A DNA stretch of 64,000 nucleotides. Origin: Flavobacterium acetivorans (lineage in GTDB: Bacteria > Bacteroidota > Bacteroidia > Flavobacteriales > Flavobacteriaceae). Location: NCBI RefSeq assembly GCF_020911885.1, contig NZ_CP087132.1, positions 806,001 through 870,000 on the forward strand, written 5' to 3'. The number at the start of each line of letters is the position of its first letter. Within the stretch, counting starts at the first letter, position 1. The position numbers were made by a program, and so were the translations under genes. Below the pieces are notes generated by a model, which saw only the letters and a program-made list of their open reading frames with translations, was not told where the DNA came from and ran no database searches. Shown piece after piece: positions 1-8,279 of this stretch.

Positions 1-1370
1 CAACAATGTGGATAACTGTGTACGTATTTCTCTACTTTGAAAGCTCTGTTTTCTTCTTTTAATCGAATGGCGATTTCAACATCTATCGAACGTTCCGGTG
101 CTTGACCTTCATCGTAATATTCGTTTTTCACATATTTACCGGCATATTCACCCATATGAGAAGTGAATTTCCCTTGTAAATCGACCAAAGGAACCGGATT
201 TCCATTTTCGTCCAAAACCAACATCGGCGGAACCTCAGGCGTAGCTTCTTTGGCCACTTTGGCATCATCGGCACCAAAAGTTGGCGCAGTGTGCACAATT
301 CCTGTTCCGTCTTCCGTTGTAACGAAATCTCCTGAAATTACCCTAAAAGCATTTTCCGGATTTTGATACGGTAAAGTAAACGGCAATAATTGTTCGTAAC
401 GAATACCAACTAAATCCGAACCTTTGCATTCCGCAAGAACTTGGTAAGGTGTTTTTTTGTCGCCTTCTTTGAAGTTTTCAAAATCAGCAGCTTCTGTACT
501 TTCAAAAAATCCTTTCCCGAATTGTTTCCCAACTAAATTTTTAGCCAAAACAACCGTTATCGGTCTAAAAGTGTATTGATTGAAAGTTTTTACTAAAACA
601 TAGTCAATTTTTGGACCAACGGTCAATGCCGTGTTAGAAGGCAAAGTCCAAGGAGTCGTCGTCCAAGCTAAAATATAAATATCGCCAAAACCTTGAAGAA
701 ATTCTGGAAAAGTTTCATTTAATGCTTTAAACTGAGCTACGATGGTCGTATCCGTCACATCACGATAAGAACCCGGTTGGTTCACTTCGTGCGAACTCAA
801 TCCTGTTCCCGCTTTTGGAGAATACGGTTGAATGGTGTAGCCTTTGTACATCAAATCCTTGTTGTAGATTTGTTTCAAAATCCACCAAACGGTTTCCATG
901 TATTTGGGTTTGTAAGTCACATACGGATCTTCCATATCAACCCAATAGCCCATTTTTTCGGTCAAATCATTCCACACATCGGTATAACGCATCACGGTTT
1001 TCTTACATGCTTCGTTATATTCTTCGATAGAAATCTTAGTTCCAATATCTTCTTTGGTAATCCCTAATTCTTTTTCGGTACCTAATTCCACAGGCAATCC
1101 GTGAGTATCCCAGCCGGCTTTACGCTTTACTTGGAATCCTTTTTGAGTTTTATATCTGCAAAAAATATCTTTAATAGCACGTGCCATTACGTGGTGAATT
1201 CCCGGCAATCCGTTTGCCGAAGGCGGTCCTTCAAAAAACACGAATGGTTGGCTTCCTTCACGAGTAGTTACACTTTTCTCGAATATGTTTTCTTTCTTCC
1301 AAAAATCCAGAACTTCCGATGCCACAGTTGGTAAGTCAAGTCCTTTGTATTCAGTAAATTTTGTACTCAT
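1..1370 (-). CDS. ileS: isoleucine--tRNA ligase, N-terminal part (cut by window edge)
   Basis: Charges tRNA-Ile with isoleucine in the cytoplasm. 456 codons are visible, starting MSTKFTEYKGLDLPTVASEV; the remaining part, including the KMSKS loop and anticodon-binding domain, lies left of base 1. The class I signature region reads PSANGLPGIHHVMAR, followed by the Rossmann core (KRKAGWDTHGLPVE) and the CP1 editing region (AWTTTPWTLPSNTAL, then GTGIVHTAPTFGADD), which identify IleRS rather than ValRS or LeuRS. The last residues read HSYPHC, the usual IleRS zinc-knuckle approach. The ATG at 1370 is supported by a strong AAAGGA Shine-Dalgarno just upstream and a well-formed promoter. The gene is monocistronic at its 5' end. 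Confidence 0.96.
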   Translation of the reverse strand, partial: MSTKFTEYKGLDLPTVASEVLDFWKKENIFEKSVTTREGSQPFVFFEGPPSANGLPGIHHVMARAIKDIFCRYKTQKGFQVKRKAGWDTHGLPVELGTEKELGITKEDIGTKISIEEYNEACKKTVMRYTDVWNDLTEKMGYWVDMEDPYVTYKPKYMETVWWILKQIYNKDLMYKGYTIQPYSPKAGTGLSSHEVNQPGSYRDVTDTTIVAQFKALNETFPEFLQGFGDIYILAWTTTPWTLPSNTALTVGPKIDYVLVKTFNQYTFRPITVVLAKNLVGKQFGKGFFESTEAADFENFKEGDKKTPYQVLAECKGSDLVGIRYEQLLPFTLPYQNPENAFRVISGDFVTTEDGTGIVHTAPTFGADDAKVAKEATPEVPPMLVLDENGNPVPLVDLQGKFTSHMGEYAGKYVKNEYYDEGQAPERSIDVEIAIRLKEENRAFKVEKYVHSYPHC

Positions 1371-1395
1371 TTTGTCCTTTTCTTAAATCGAAGTG

Positions 1396-1424
1396 CGAAA
1401 GTAAGGAATTTTGAATAAAACAAA
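1396..1424 (-). promoter_or_regulatory. ileS promoter
   Basis: On the minus strand a -33 TTTG (1424-1421) is followed after 17 bases by TACTTTCG (1403-1396), a one-mismatch version of the Bacteroidota -7 box TAnnTTTG. It lies about 25 bases upstream of the ileS start codon. Confidence 0.6.
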
Positions 1425-1502
1425 GAAAAGTAAAGTAAAAATAGCAGAATATGAAAAGTCAATTCCACAATACTCTCGCAAATTAAGTCAATTTATGAAT
1501 TT

Positions 1503-2216
1503 TTAAGAAAAAACTTCTTTTAAAACCTCCAAGGATTTTGGTTTTTTGAAACCATCGAGATGAACGCTGTAGTAATCAATCAGTATTTTCAAAACAATTT
1601 GCCTTTCAATAACGTGAAATGTTTTTTGATCGGTTTCAAACTTTAAACCAATCAGTTTTTTAAACAAATTCGTTTCGTGTTCCGTCAACGAACTTAGGGC
1701 ATGGAAAGGCGTAAAAACACCTTCGGTCATCTCAAAAAAAGGCATATCCATATCGGAAATATCGGGATAAAAGCCGAGGTATTTTGTAATTTCAAGCAGT
1801 AAAATCAAATGAAAATTAGCCATTTCATCATGATTATCCAACCAATCTAGAGCGGTTTCTAAAAAAGTAAAAAGCGGTTCGTTTTTTTCCTCTTCGTGGA
1901 TGGAATGATGCAAAATTTCGGAAATAAACATCACGATGGTGCTTTTGTAAATATCCGAATGTATAGAATGAAAAGGTGCGGCAATTTTTATTTCTTTAAA
2001 GTTTTCTAAAGTGCCTTTGTTTTTATGAACCGCTTCAATTTCGAGTAGCGTCAGCGGCTGAAAATAAGCAATTTTTTGATTGGATTTTCTGCCTGAAAAA
2101 GCATCCCGAACAAAATAAGATTTCAATCCATGCGAGAGCGTGAAACACTTTACAATCAAGCTTTTTTCTTGAAACTTTAAAGACGAAATGACGATTGCCT
2201 TGGTTTTTACCTGCAT
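1503..2216 (-). CDS. recO: DNA repair protein RecO
   Basis: RecO helps load RecA on SSB-coated single-stranded DNA together with RecR in RecF-pathway gap repair. The 237-residue protein starts MQVKTKAIVISSLKFQEKSLIV, the typical N-terminal OB-fold strand pattern of RecO (TxAIVLxxxxxxExSxIV), followed by a helical C-terminal domain. There is no Cys4 zinc motif, as in other Bacteroidota RecO proteins. It lies downstream of gdhA but is separated from it by a terminator and has its own -7 box TATATTTG at 2266-2259. Length is normal for the family. Confidence 0.93.
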   Translation of the reverse strand: MQVKTKAIVISSLKFQEKSLIVKCFTLSHGLKSYFVRDAFSGRKSNQKIAYFQPLTLLEIEAVHKNKGTLENFKEIKIAAPFHSIHSDIYKSTIVMFISEILHHSIHEEEKNEPLFTFLETALDWLDNHDEMANFHLILLLEITKYLGFYPDISDMDMPFFEMTEGVFTPFHALSSLTEHETNLFKKLIGLKFETDQKTFHVIERQIVLKILIDYYSVHLDGFKKPKSLEVLKEVFS

Positions 2217-2258
2217 TTTTTAACTTTTTTTCGGGAATAAAACAGTTTGATTCGCCTG

Positions 2259-2266
2259 CAAATATA
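2259..2266 (-). promoter_or_regulatory. recO -7 promoter element
   Basis: TATATTTG on the minus strand, a perfect TAnnTTTG match about 43 bases upstream of the recO start. No convincing -33 TTG at the right distance. Confidence 0.45.
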
Positions 2267-2311
2267 CTACAAACCAAAACACTTGGCTTTTGATTGATTC
2301 CCCAAAAAAAA

Positions 2312-2347
2312 CCTTCTATCTTCCTGAACTTTCAGAAAAATAGAAGG
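2312..2347 (-). terminator. terminator of the NADP-type glutamate dehydrogenase gene
   Basis: Arms CCTTCTAT and ATAGAAGG with a 20-base loop, followed on the minus strand by eight T residues. It sits 27 bases past the stop codon of the GDH gene and upstream of the recO promoter. Confidence 0.75.
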
Positions 2348-2373
2348 CTTTTAAAAATATTTTAAAAAAGAGA

Positions 2374-3717
2374 CTAAACCACCCCTTGAGCCAGCATGGC
2401 ATCGGCAACTTTTACAAAACCGGCAATATTAGCTCCTTTTACATAATCAACATGTCCGGTTTCGTCAGTTCCATATTTCACACAAGAAGTATGAATATCA
2501 GCCATAATTTCTTTTAATCTTTCATCAACTTTTTTGGAAGACCATTTCAGTCTTAATGAATTTTGAGACATTTCAAGACCCGAAGTTGTAACTCCACCAG
2601 CATTTGAAGCTTTTCCGGGAGCATATAATATCTTTGCGTTTTGAAAAACAGAAACTGCGTCCGGAGTTGAAGGCATATTAGCACCTTCGGAAACACAAAT
2701 ACATCCGTTGGCAACTAATGCTTTTGCATCTTCTTCATCCAATTCATTTTGAGTTGCACAAGGTAAGGCAACATCACACTTGATTCCCCAAGGGCGCGCG
2801 CCTTCTACATATTTAGCAGATGGATATTTAGTCACATAATCCTTAATTGTTCCTCTTAATTCATTTTTCAACTCCATTACATGAGCTAACTTCTCTGCAT
2901 CAAATCCATCAGCATCATAAACATAACCTAAAGAATCGGAAAGAGCCACCACTTTTCCTCCTAATTCATTTACTTTTTCGGTTGCATATTGCGCTACATT
3001 TCCGGAACCTGAAATCACCACCGTTTTGCCGTTAAAATCGTCTCCTTTGGTGGCCAGCATACTTTGTGCAAAATATACCGTACCATATCCCGTTGATTCC
3101 GGTCTGATCAATGAACCTCCGAAAGAGATTCCTTTGCCGGTTAAAACTCCCGTAAATTCGTTCTTAATTTTCTTATACTGACCAAACATATAACCCACTT
3201 CTCTTCCCCCAACACCAATATCACCTGCTGGAACATCGGTGTCCGGGCCGATATGCCTGCACAATTCATTCATAAAACTTTGGCAAAAACGCATCACTTC
3301 AATATCCGATTTTCCTTTTGGATCAAAATTAGATCCTCCTTTACCGCCGCCCATTGGCAGAGTAGTTAAACTGTTTTTGAAAGTTTGCTCGAAGGCCAAG
3401 AACTTAAGGATACTTAAATTTACCGTAGGATGAAAACGAATTCCTCCTTTGTAAGGGCCAATTGCCGAGTTCATCTGAATACGATACCCTCTATTTACAT
3501 GCGTTTTCCCTTTATCATCAATCCAAGGCACTCTAAAAATCACGATTCGTTCTGCCTCAACCATTCGCTCCAAAAGCATTTTATTTTGGTATTTCTTGTT
3601 TTTTTCGATAAAAGGAATTACAGCTTCAGCCACCTCTGCTACAGCTTGCATAAATTCTGGTTCATTTGGGTTATTTTTGGCAACCTCTTCTATAAAAGTA
3701 GTAATGCTTTGCGACAT
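2374..3717 (-). CDS. gdhA: glutamate dehydrogenase, NADP-type
   Basis: Interconverts 2-oxoglutarate plus ammonium and glutamate. The 447-residue length is that of hexameric bacterial GDH. The substrate region (GPYKGGIRFHPTVNLSILKFLAFEQ, PMGGGKGGSNFDPKGKS) and the Asp-containing PAGDIGVG segment are intact. The coenzyme fold reads SGSGNVAQYATEKVNELGG then ALSDSLG, matching the pattern of NADP-specific enzymes such as E. coli GdhA, so an ammonium-assimilating role is inferred. A paralogue with a different coenzyme motif lies 339 bases upstream in the same orientation, ending in an identical GANIAGFVKVADAMLAQGVV-type tail. Own -7 box TATCTTTG at 3773-3766 and own terminator make it a single-gene unit. 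Confidence 0.95.
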   Translation of the reverse strand: MSQSITTFIEEVAKNNPNEPEFMQAVAEVAEAVIPFIEKNKKYQNKMLLERMVEAERIVIFRVPWIDDKGKTHVNRGYRIQMNSAIGPYKGGIRFHPTVNLSILKFLAFEQTFKNSLTTLPMGGGKGGSNFDPKGKSDIEVMRFCQSFMNELCRHIGPDTDVPAGDIGVGGREVGYMFGQYKKIKNEFTGVLTGKGISFGGSLIRPESTGYGTVYFAQSMLATKGDDFNGKTVVISGSGNVAQYATEKVNELGGKVVALSDSLGYVYDADGFDAEKLAHVMELKNELRGTIKDYVTKYPSAKYVEGARPWGIKCDVALPCATQNELDEEDAKALVANGCICVSEGANMPSTPDAVSVFQNAKILYAPGKASNAGGVTTSGLEMSQNSLRLKWSSKKVDERLKEIMADIHTSCVKYGTDETGHVDYVKGANIAGFVKVADAMLAQGVV

Positions 3718-3765
3718 GATAATTTAGATTATAAACGTTCAAAAATGAGTCATTGTTCAGGTTTA

Positions 3766-3773
3766 CAAAGATA
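3766..3773 (-). promoter_or_regulatory. gdhA -7 promoter element
   Basis: TATCTTTG on the minus strand, perfect TAnnTTTG, 49 bases upstream of the gdhA ATG. The -33 region has only a weak TTTC at 18 bases. Confidence 0.5.
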
Positions 3774-4006
3774 AGATACAATAAAAGGACTGAAACTTTT
3801 TTTTTGTTTTGCCTAAAGAATTCCCTATTCATTAAATAAGGGCTATCAAATTTATTTTAAAACAAAATTCAAATGGGGTATTTTATGAATTTCACAATAA
3901 CGCTCAAGCCATCAGTCTATTTATTTCAACAAAAAGAGGCTAATCCCTGTTTTTATTGCATAAAATTTGGCCTATTATCAGGATCAATTTGATATAAAAA
4001 CAAAAA

Positions 4007-4034
4007 AACCTTCTGTCAAAAAAGACAGAAGGTT
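4007..4034 (-). terminator. terminator of the NAD-type glutamate dehydrogenase gene
   Basis: Perfect 11-bp stem AACCTTCTGTC / GACAGAAGGTT with a six-base A loop on the plus strand, followed on the minus strand by a T-run. It lies 23 bases past the stop codon at 4057. Its arm CCTTCTGTC resembles CCTTCTAT of the gdhA terminator, consistent with a tandem duplication that included the terminator. Confidence 0.85.
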
Positions 4035-4056
4035 TTCAGAAATATCTAAAATTATT

Positions 4057-5400
4057 TTATACTACTCCTTGAGCTAGCATGGCATCAGCAACTTTAACGA
4101 AACCGGCAATATTTGCTCCTTTTACATAGTTTACATAACCACTTTCTTCAGTGCCATATTTTTTACATTGATTGTGTATTCCTGTCATGATTTCTTTCAA
4201 TCGTGAATCTACCTCTTCACTCGTCCAGTTCAAACGAATTGAGTTTTGCGTCATTTCTAATCCTGAAGCCGCAACACCACCGGCATTGGCCGCCTTACCT
4301 GGAGCAAAAAGCACTTTGGCATTCAAAAATTCTTTGATTGCTCCCAATGTACTTGGCATATTGGCCGCTTCGGTTACACAGATTACTCCGTTAGCAATCA
4401 ATTTTTTTGCATCCTCTTCATTTAACTCATTTTGAGTCGCACAAGGAATCGCAACATCAACTTTAACCTCCCAAACACTTCTTCCTTTATGGAAAACTGC
4501 ATTTGGATATTTCTCTAAATAGGATTCTACTCTGTTATCACCTCTGGCTCTCATTTCGAGCATAAATTCAATTTTATCTCCGGAAATCCCTTCTTCGTCA
4601 TAAATATAACCGTCAGGACCAGAAATAGTAACTAATTTTCCGCCAAGGTCATTTACTTTTAAAGCAACTCCCCAAGCCACGTTACCAAATCCTGAAATAG
4701 CTACTCTTTTATCTTTGATAGTATGACCAATGGTCTGCAACATTTGTTCAGTAAAATAAACCACTCCGTAACCTGTAGCTTCCGGTCTTATCAAAGAACC
4801 TCCGTATGCCAATCCTTTACCGGTTAAAACTCCCGTAAATTCATTTCTTATTCTTTTGTATTGACCAAATAAATACCCGATTTCTCTTGCTCCAACACCG
4901 ATATCTCCAGCAGGAACGTCTAATTGCGGGCCAATATGTCTGCATAATTCAGTCATGAAAGACTGGCAAAAACGCATCACCTCAGCATCTGATTTTCCTT
5001 GTGGATCAAAATCAGAGCCTCCTTTTCCTCCGCCCATTGGCAAAGTAGTCAAACTATTTTTAAATACTTGCTCAAAAGCCAAAAATTTCAACACCGATAA
5101 ATTTACGGTATGATGAAAACGAATCCCTCCTTTGTAAGGTCCAATTGCTGAATTCATTTGGATTCTAAAACCTCTATTTACCTGTATTTCACCTTTGTCA
5201 TCAACCCATGGAACACGAAAAATAATAGAACGTTCCGGCTCTGCCATTCTTAAAAGTAAATTCTTTCCGTCATATTTTTTCTGTGTTGCAATAAATGGAA
5301 TCACCGTTTCGGCAAATTCTCTAACTGCTTGAATAAATTCCGGCTCATTTGGATTCTTGGCTTCCACTTGAGCCATAAAATCATTTATTTTTAGTAACAT
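4057..5400 (-). CDS. glutamate dehydrogenase, NAD-type paralogue
   Basis: Second 447-residue GDH, paralogous to the one downstream. Catalytic and substrate segments (GPYKGGIRFHHTVNLS, PMGGGKGGSDFDPQGKS, PAGDIGVGAREIG) are intact. The coenzyme domain reads SGFGNVAWGVALKVNDLGG and TISGPDGYIYD, the pattern of NAD-specific clostridial GDH (GFGNVAWG, TLSGPDGYIYD), so a catabolic role is inferred. The start is placed at the ATG at 5400 (MLLKINDFMAQVEAKNPNE), which aligns residue for residue with the paralogue's N-terminus. The in-frame ATG at 5442 nearly touches the -7 box TATATTTG (5452-5445), which makes it implausible. A 12-bp palindrome in the leader may be an operator. Confidence 0.93.
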   Translation of the reverse strand: MLLKINDFMAQVEAKNPNEPEFIQAVREFAETVIPFIATQKKYDGKNLLLRMAEPERSIIFRVPWVDDKGEIQVNRGFRIQMNSAIGPYKGGIRFHHTVNLSVLKFLAFEQVFKNSLTTLPMGGGKGGSDFDPQGKSDAEVMRFCQSFMTELCRHIGPQLDVPAGDIGVGAREIGYLFGQYKRIRNEFTGVLTGKGLAYGGSLIRPEATGYGVVYFTEQMLQTIGHTIKDKRVAISGFGNVAWGVALKVNDLGGKLVTISGPDGYIYDEEGISGDKIEFMLEMRARGDNRVESYLEKYPNAVFHKGRSVWEVKVDVAIPCATQNELNEEDAKKLIANGVICVTEAANMPSTLGAIKEFLNAKVLFAPGKAANAGGVAASGLEMTQNSIRLNWTSEEVDSRLKEIMTGIHNQCKKYGTEESGYVNYVKGANIAGFVKVADAMLAQGVV

Positions 5401-5421
5401 ATATAATAACAAATTAATTAA

Positions 5422-5433
5422 GAAAACGTTTTC
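5422..5433. promoter_or_regulatory. palindrome in NAD-type GDH leader (candidate operator)
   Basis: Perfect palindrome GAAAACGTTTTC between the -7 box and the start codon of the GDH gene at 5400, close to the predicted transcription start. Position suits a roadblock or repressor site; the binding protein is unknown. Confidence 0.35.
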
Positions 5434-5444
5434 GTTAGCCAATA

Positions 5445-5452
5445 CAAATATA
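5445..5452 (-). promoter_or_regulatory. -7 promoter element of the NAD-type GDH gene
   Basis: TATATTTG on the minus strand, 44 bases upstream of the chosen start at 5400 and only 2 bases upstream of the alternative ATG at 5442. This decides the start. Confidence 0.55.
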
Positions 5453-5639
5453 CATCTTCTACGAATATTGAATCTTTTTTTTTTATCTCCCCTATAGAAT
5501 TATCTTTTTATTAAGCAATTTTGAAGAAATCCATTTTAAAATTGGATTTTAGTCGACAATCGCTGTATTTTTCACAATCAAAACAGAATTTAGTTCAATA
5601 ATTTTAAATTTAAATTCAGTACAGCATTGATGTTTTTCA

Positions 5640-5647
5640 TATATTTG
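5640..5647 (+). promoter_or_regulatory. -7 promoter element of the outer-membrane protein gene at 5673
   Basis: TATATTTG, a perfect TAnnTTTG, 25 bases upstream of the ATG at 5673. No good -33 box seen. Confidence 0.5.
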
Positions 5648-5672
5648 TTAATACTTGAAATTGTAACTAAAA

Positions 5673-6476
5673 ATGCTAAAGTACCTCTCCTTCACTTTAT
5701 TTGTTTTTTTGGGATTTTCAAATAAAACAAATGCGCAATTTGGTTTTTCGCACGAAGTGGGGATTATTGCTGGTCCTGTTGCTTTTCAATCCGATTATGG
5801 GGAACGTTACAATCTCGATACCAATGCCGGAAACACAGGTGTTGGTATAGGTTTGATTCATTATATCAATTTTTCGTACAAAGCAGAATGCAACTGCTAT
5901 GCCCCCGAAACTTATTTTAACGATCATTTCAAATTAAGAAGTGAATTATCCTACAATAAAACCGACTTACACCATTTTGGAGAATGGGTAGCACCGGACA
6001 AAACCTCCTTAGGAGCAGATCAATTAAGAGCGATGAAAGGAAGTACAGAACTCATTAATATAGGTATGCAGTTAGAATACTTTCCTTTAAGTATCCGGGA
6101 TTTCACCGCCAGAATAGGGAGCTTAGGGCCTTTTATAAGCCTCGGAGGACAATTCAGTCAGTACAACGCCAAGGCGTCTTCAACAATGGGCCCATTAGGA
6201 ACTCCTTTGACCACATTCCCAAAATACCTAACCCCAACGGATGGTCGCCCTTACGGATTTTCAACAGAAACAGGCACAGTTTGGTCCGTCATCTCAAGTG
6301 TAGGAACCCGCTACAAATTAAGCCCGCTACAAGATTTAATGGTTGATTTGCGATTTCAATATTTTTTCTCCAACTGGGTAGACGGCTTAAATCCGAATCC
6401 AGCCATTTACAAAGAGAACAAAGCCAACGATTGGTTGGTTTGGTTTAATGTTGGTTATATATATTATCTGCAATAG
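5673..6476 (+). CDS. secreted/outer-membrane beta-barrel-like protein of unknown function
   Basis: 267 residues. A signal peptide covers about residues 1-21 (hydrophobic core LSFTLFVFLGF, cleavage near TNAQ). The mature part is rich in alternating aromatic/polar strands and ends in YIYYLQ, with several Gly/Tyr-rich segments as in small Bacteroidota outer-membrane barrels. Residues near 65-90 carry a Cys pair (ECNCY). It resembles a conserved flavobacterial family I remember as THC0290_0291, but this name is from memory. It is divergent from the NAD-type GDH and followed by a bidirectional terminator. Function unknown. Confidence 0.8.
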   Translation: MLKYLSFTLFVFLGFSNKTNAQFGFSHEVGIIAGPVAFQSDYGERYNLDTNAGNTGVGIGLIHYINFSYKAECNCYAPETYFNDHFKLRSELSYNKTDLHHFGEWVAPDKTSLGADQLRAMKGSTELINIGMQLEYFPLSIRDFTARIGSLGPFISLGGQFSQYNAKASSTMGPLGTPLTTFPKYLTPTDGRPYGFSTETGTVWSVISSVGTRYKLSPLQDLMVDLRFQYFFSNWVDGLNPNPAIYKENKANDWLVWFNVGYIYYLQ

Positions 6477-6480
6477 AAAA

Positions 6481-6523
6481 AAAAAATCCCAATCCTAAGA
6501 AAATTAGAATTGGGATTTTTTTT
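6481..6523. terminator. bidirectional terminator
   Basis: Stem AAAAAATCCCAAT / ATTGGGATTTTTT between the convergent genes ending at 6476 (+) and 6540 (-). A/T tracts on both sides let it work on either strand. Confidence 0.85.
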
Positions 6524-6539
6524 ATAAAATTTGTCCGAA

Positions 6540-7685
6540 TTATGTCAATGCTTGTTTTAAGTCTTCAATTAAATCTTCGGCATCTTCGATCCCTACGCTC
6601 AATCGAACCAAATCATCAGTAATTCCTATTTCTTTTCTTTTGTCTTCCGGAATCGATGCATGTGTCATCAAAGCTGGGTGGTTTGCCAATGATTCTACTC
6701 CACCTAGAGATTCTGCCAAGGTGAACACTTTTAGTTTTTCAAGAAAATCGATCGAATCTTCTTTTTTACCCGACACAAAGGTAAAAGAAACCATTCCTCC
6801 AAAATCACTCATTTGTTTTTTTGCAATTTCATGAAACGGATGACTCGTTAATCCCGGATAATAAACCGTTTTAATTTTAGGATGGTTGTTTAAAAATTCT
6901 ACCACCTTGACACCATTTTCACAATGTCTTTGCATTCTTAAATGCAATGTTTTTATCCCTCTAAGCACTAAAAAACTATCCATTGGTCCAAGCGTGGCAC
7001 CTGTAGCAAATTGCTGAAAATGCAATTGCTCGCCTAATGCTTCGTCTTTTACAATCAATGCTCCTGCTATAACATCAGAATGTCCGGACAGATATTTCGT
7101 TGCGGAGTGCATCACCACATCTGCGCCTAAATCTAACGGATTCTGTAAGTATGGCGTTGCAAAAGTATTATCAACCGCAAAAAGTATATTATTTGCCTTG
7201 GTGATCTTGGCAATTTCTTGAATATCTGCCAATTTCATCAAGGGATTTGTTGGTGTTTCTACCCAAACCAACTTCGTGTTTTCATTTATCAATGACTGGA
7301 ATTTCCCCATGTCATTCATATCTACAAAATGAAATTTAATCCCTGAATCTTTATAGATTCTGGTAAACATTCTATAGGTTCCTCCGTACAAATCATCCAT
7401 GGCAATGATTTCATCTCCGGCTTTAAAAGAACGCAACAAACAATCCGTTGCCGCCAATCCGGAGGAGAAAGCCAATCCTCTTACCCCATTCTCAATACTT
7501 GCTAATGCATTTTCAAGTGCCGTTCTGGTAGGATTTGCCGCTCTACTGTATTCATAGTCAGGATTTATAGGCTGGCCAGGGCTTTTTTGCACAAATGTTG
7601 ATGTCTGATAAACCGGTGGCATTACGGCTCCCGTACTTGGATCGTGATGCTGGCCTCCGTGAATTGTTTTAGTATTGAATTTCAT
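6540..7685 (-). CDS. metB: cystathionine gamma-synthase/gamma-lyase family PLP enzyme
   Basis: Trans-sulfuration enzyme of the Cys/Met metabolism PLP family, 381 residues. The PLP lysine is K197 in HSATKYLSGHSD. Other family hallmarks are SRAANPTRTALE (about 47-59), FSSGLAATDCLLRSFKAGD, DDLYGGTYR and VDNTFATPYLQNP (171-183). The C-terminus carries SLGGVESLANHPALMTHASIP, typical of gamma-synthases and gamma-lyases. Sequence alone does not separate synthase from lyase; synthase is the common call in this group. It has a good promoter with a -33 TTG and a -7 TAATTTTG box and stands alone. Confidence 0.9.
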   Translation of the reverse strand: MKFNTKTIHGGQHHDPSTGAVMPPVYQTSTFVQKSPGQPINPDYEYSRAANPTRTALENALASIENGVRGLAFSSGLAATDCLLRSFKAGDEIIAMDDLYGGTYRMFTRIYKDSGIKFHFVDMNDMGKFQSLINENTKLVWVETPTNPLMKLADIQEIAKITKANNILFAVDNTFATPYLQNPLDLGADVVMHSATKYLSGHSDVIAGALIVKDEALGEQLHFQQFATGATLGPMDSFLVLRGIKTLHLRMQRHCENGVKVVEFLNNHPKIKTVYYPGLTSHPFHEIAKKQMSDFGGMVSFTFVSGKKEDSIDFLEKLKVFTLAESLGGVESLANHPALMTHASIPEDKRKEIGITDDLVRLSVGIEDAEDLIEDLKQALT

Positions 7686-7719
7686 ATCTCTTAATTTTTT
7701 TAATTGCGAATAAGTTTCG

Positions 7720-7749
7720 CAAAATTACCCTTTAATTTATTCTAAACAA
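7720..7749 (-). promoter_or_regulatory. metB promoter overlapped by an inverted repeat
   Basis: On the minus strand TTG (7749-7747), 19 bases, then TAATTTTG (7727-7720). The -33 box is entered by a short inverted repeat AAGCCGTCGGCTT (7748-7760), which could be an operator or the end hairpin of the upstream dinB transcript. Confidence 0.6.
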
Positions 7750-7771
7750 GCCGTCGGCTTCTTCGTTTGTT

Positions 7772-8227
7772 TTACACAAATTTTTTGATTCCCATCATAA
7801 TCCCGGTATGAATCGCTTCATGGTAAATATTAAATGAAATAGCGTCTTTTGCATTTTTTACGGCAAAACCGGTCATAGTTGTAAATTCCTGAAAATTTTC
7901 GAAAATTTTATTATCCAAATCAATTTTGGTTTGATTGATTGTCTCAAAGAGAAATTTCTTAATCTCATCAACATCTGCCTGGGTTGCTTCCTGAATTGGC
8001 GCACTTCCCTTTTTATATTTATTAACCATTTCGTCCGAAATCATCATAGGTAAACCCGATAATTTATAAACCAGCATTTGCTGCACCACTACGATGTGAC
8101 CGATATTCCAAATTAAATTATTATTATAACCTTCCGGAATTTTATTTAATTGCTCCAATGTGTAGCCTTGAAGAAATTGAGACAATGTTTTTCTACTTGT
8201 TATGGTAATCTCGAATGTTTGATCCAT
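7772..8227 (-). CDS. DinB/YfiT-family putative metalloprotein
   Basis: 151 residues with the four-helix DinB fold pattern and its three spaced histidines: H44 (NIGHIVVVQQ), H136 and H140 (IYHEAIHTG). These bind a divalent metal in family members. The family includes thiol-dependent transferases and damage-induced proteins, but no substrate can be assigned here. It is divergent from the ArsC-like gene, with a 20-bp perfect palindrome between them. Only a short hairpin follows the gene. Confidence 0.85.
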   Translation of the reverse strand: MDQTFEITITSRKTLSQFLQGYTLEQLNKIPEGYNNNLIWNIGHIVVVQQMLVYKLSGLPMMISDEMVNKYKKGSAPIQEATQADVDEIKKFLFETINQTKIDLDNKIFENFQEFTTMTGFAVKNAKDAISFNIYHEAIHTGIMMGIKKFV

Positions 8228-8279
8228 CGGTTATAATTTTATTTTTCTATAAAATTAATCATTTTCAGCGTCAAATGAA

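Larger units (their letters stand above)
3718..4056. other. 339-bp spacer between the two GDH genes
   Basis: Holds the gdhA -7 box (3766-3773) and the terminator of the upstream GDH (4007-4034). In between is AT-rich sequence with a weak imperfect hairpin near 3821-3842 (CCCTATT/AATAAGGG). I see no ORF with coding character here. Confidence 0.6.

Noticed and set aside
777..1334. Plus-strand ORFs over ileS
   Set aside because: They overlap the continuous IleRS reading frame on the minus strand and lack any recognisable domain.
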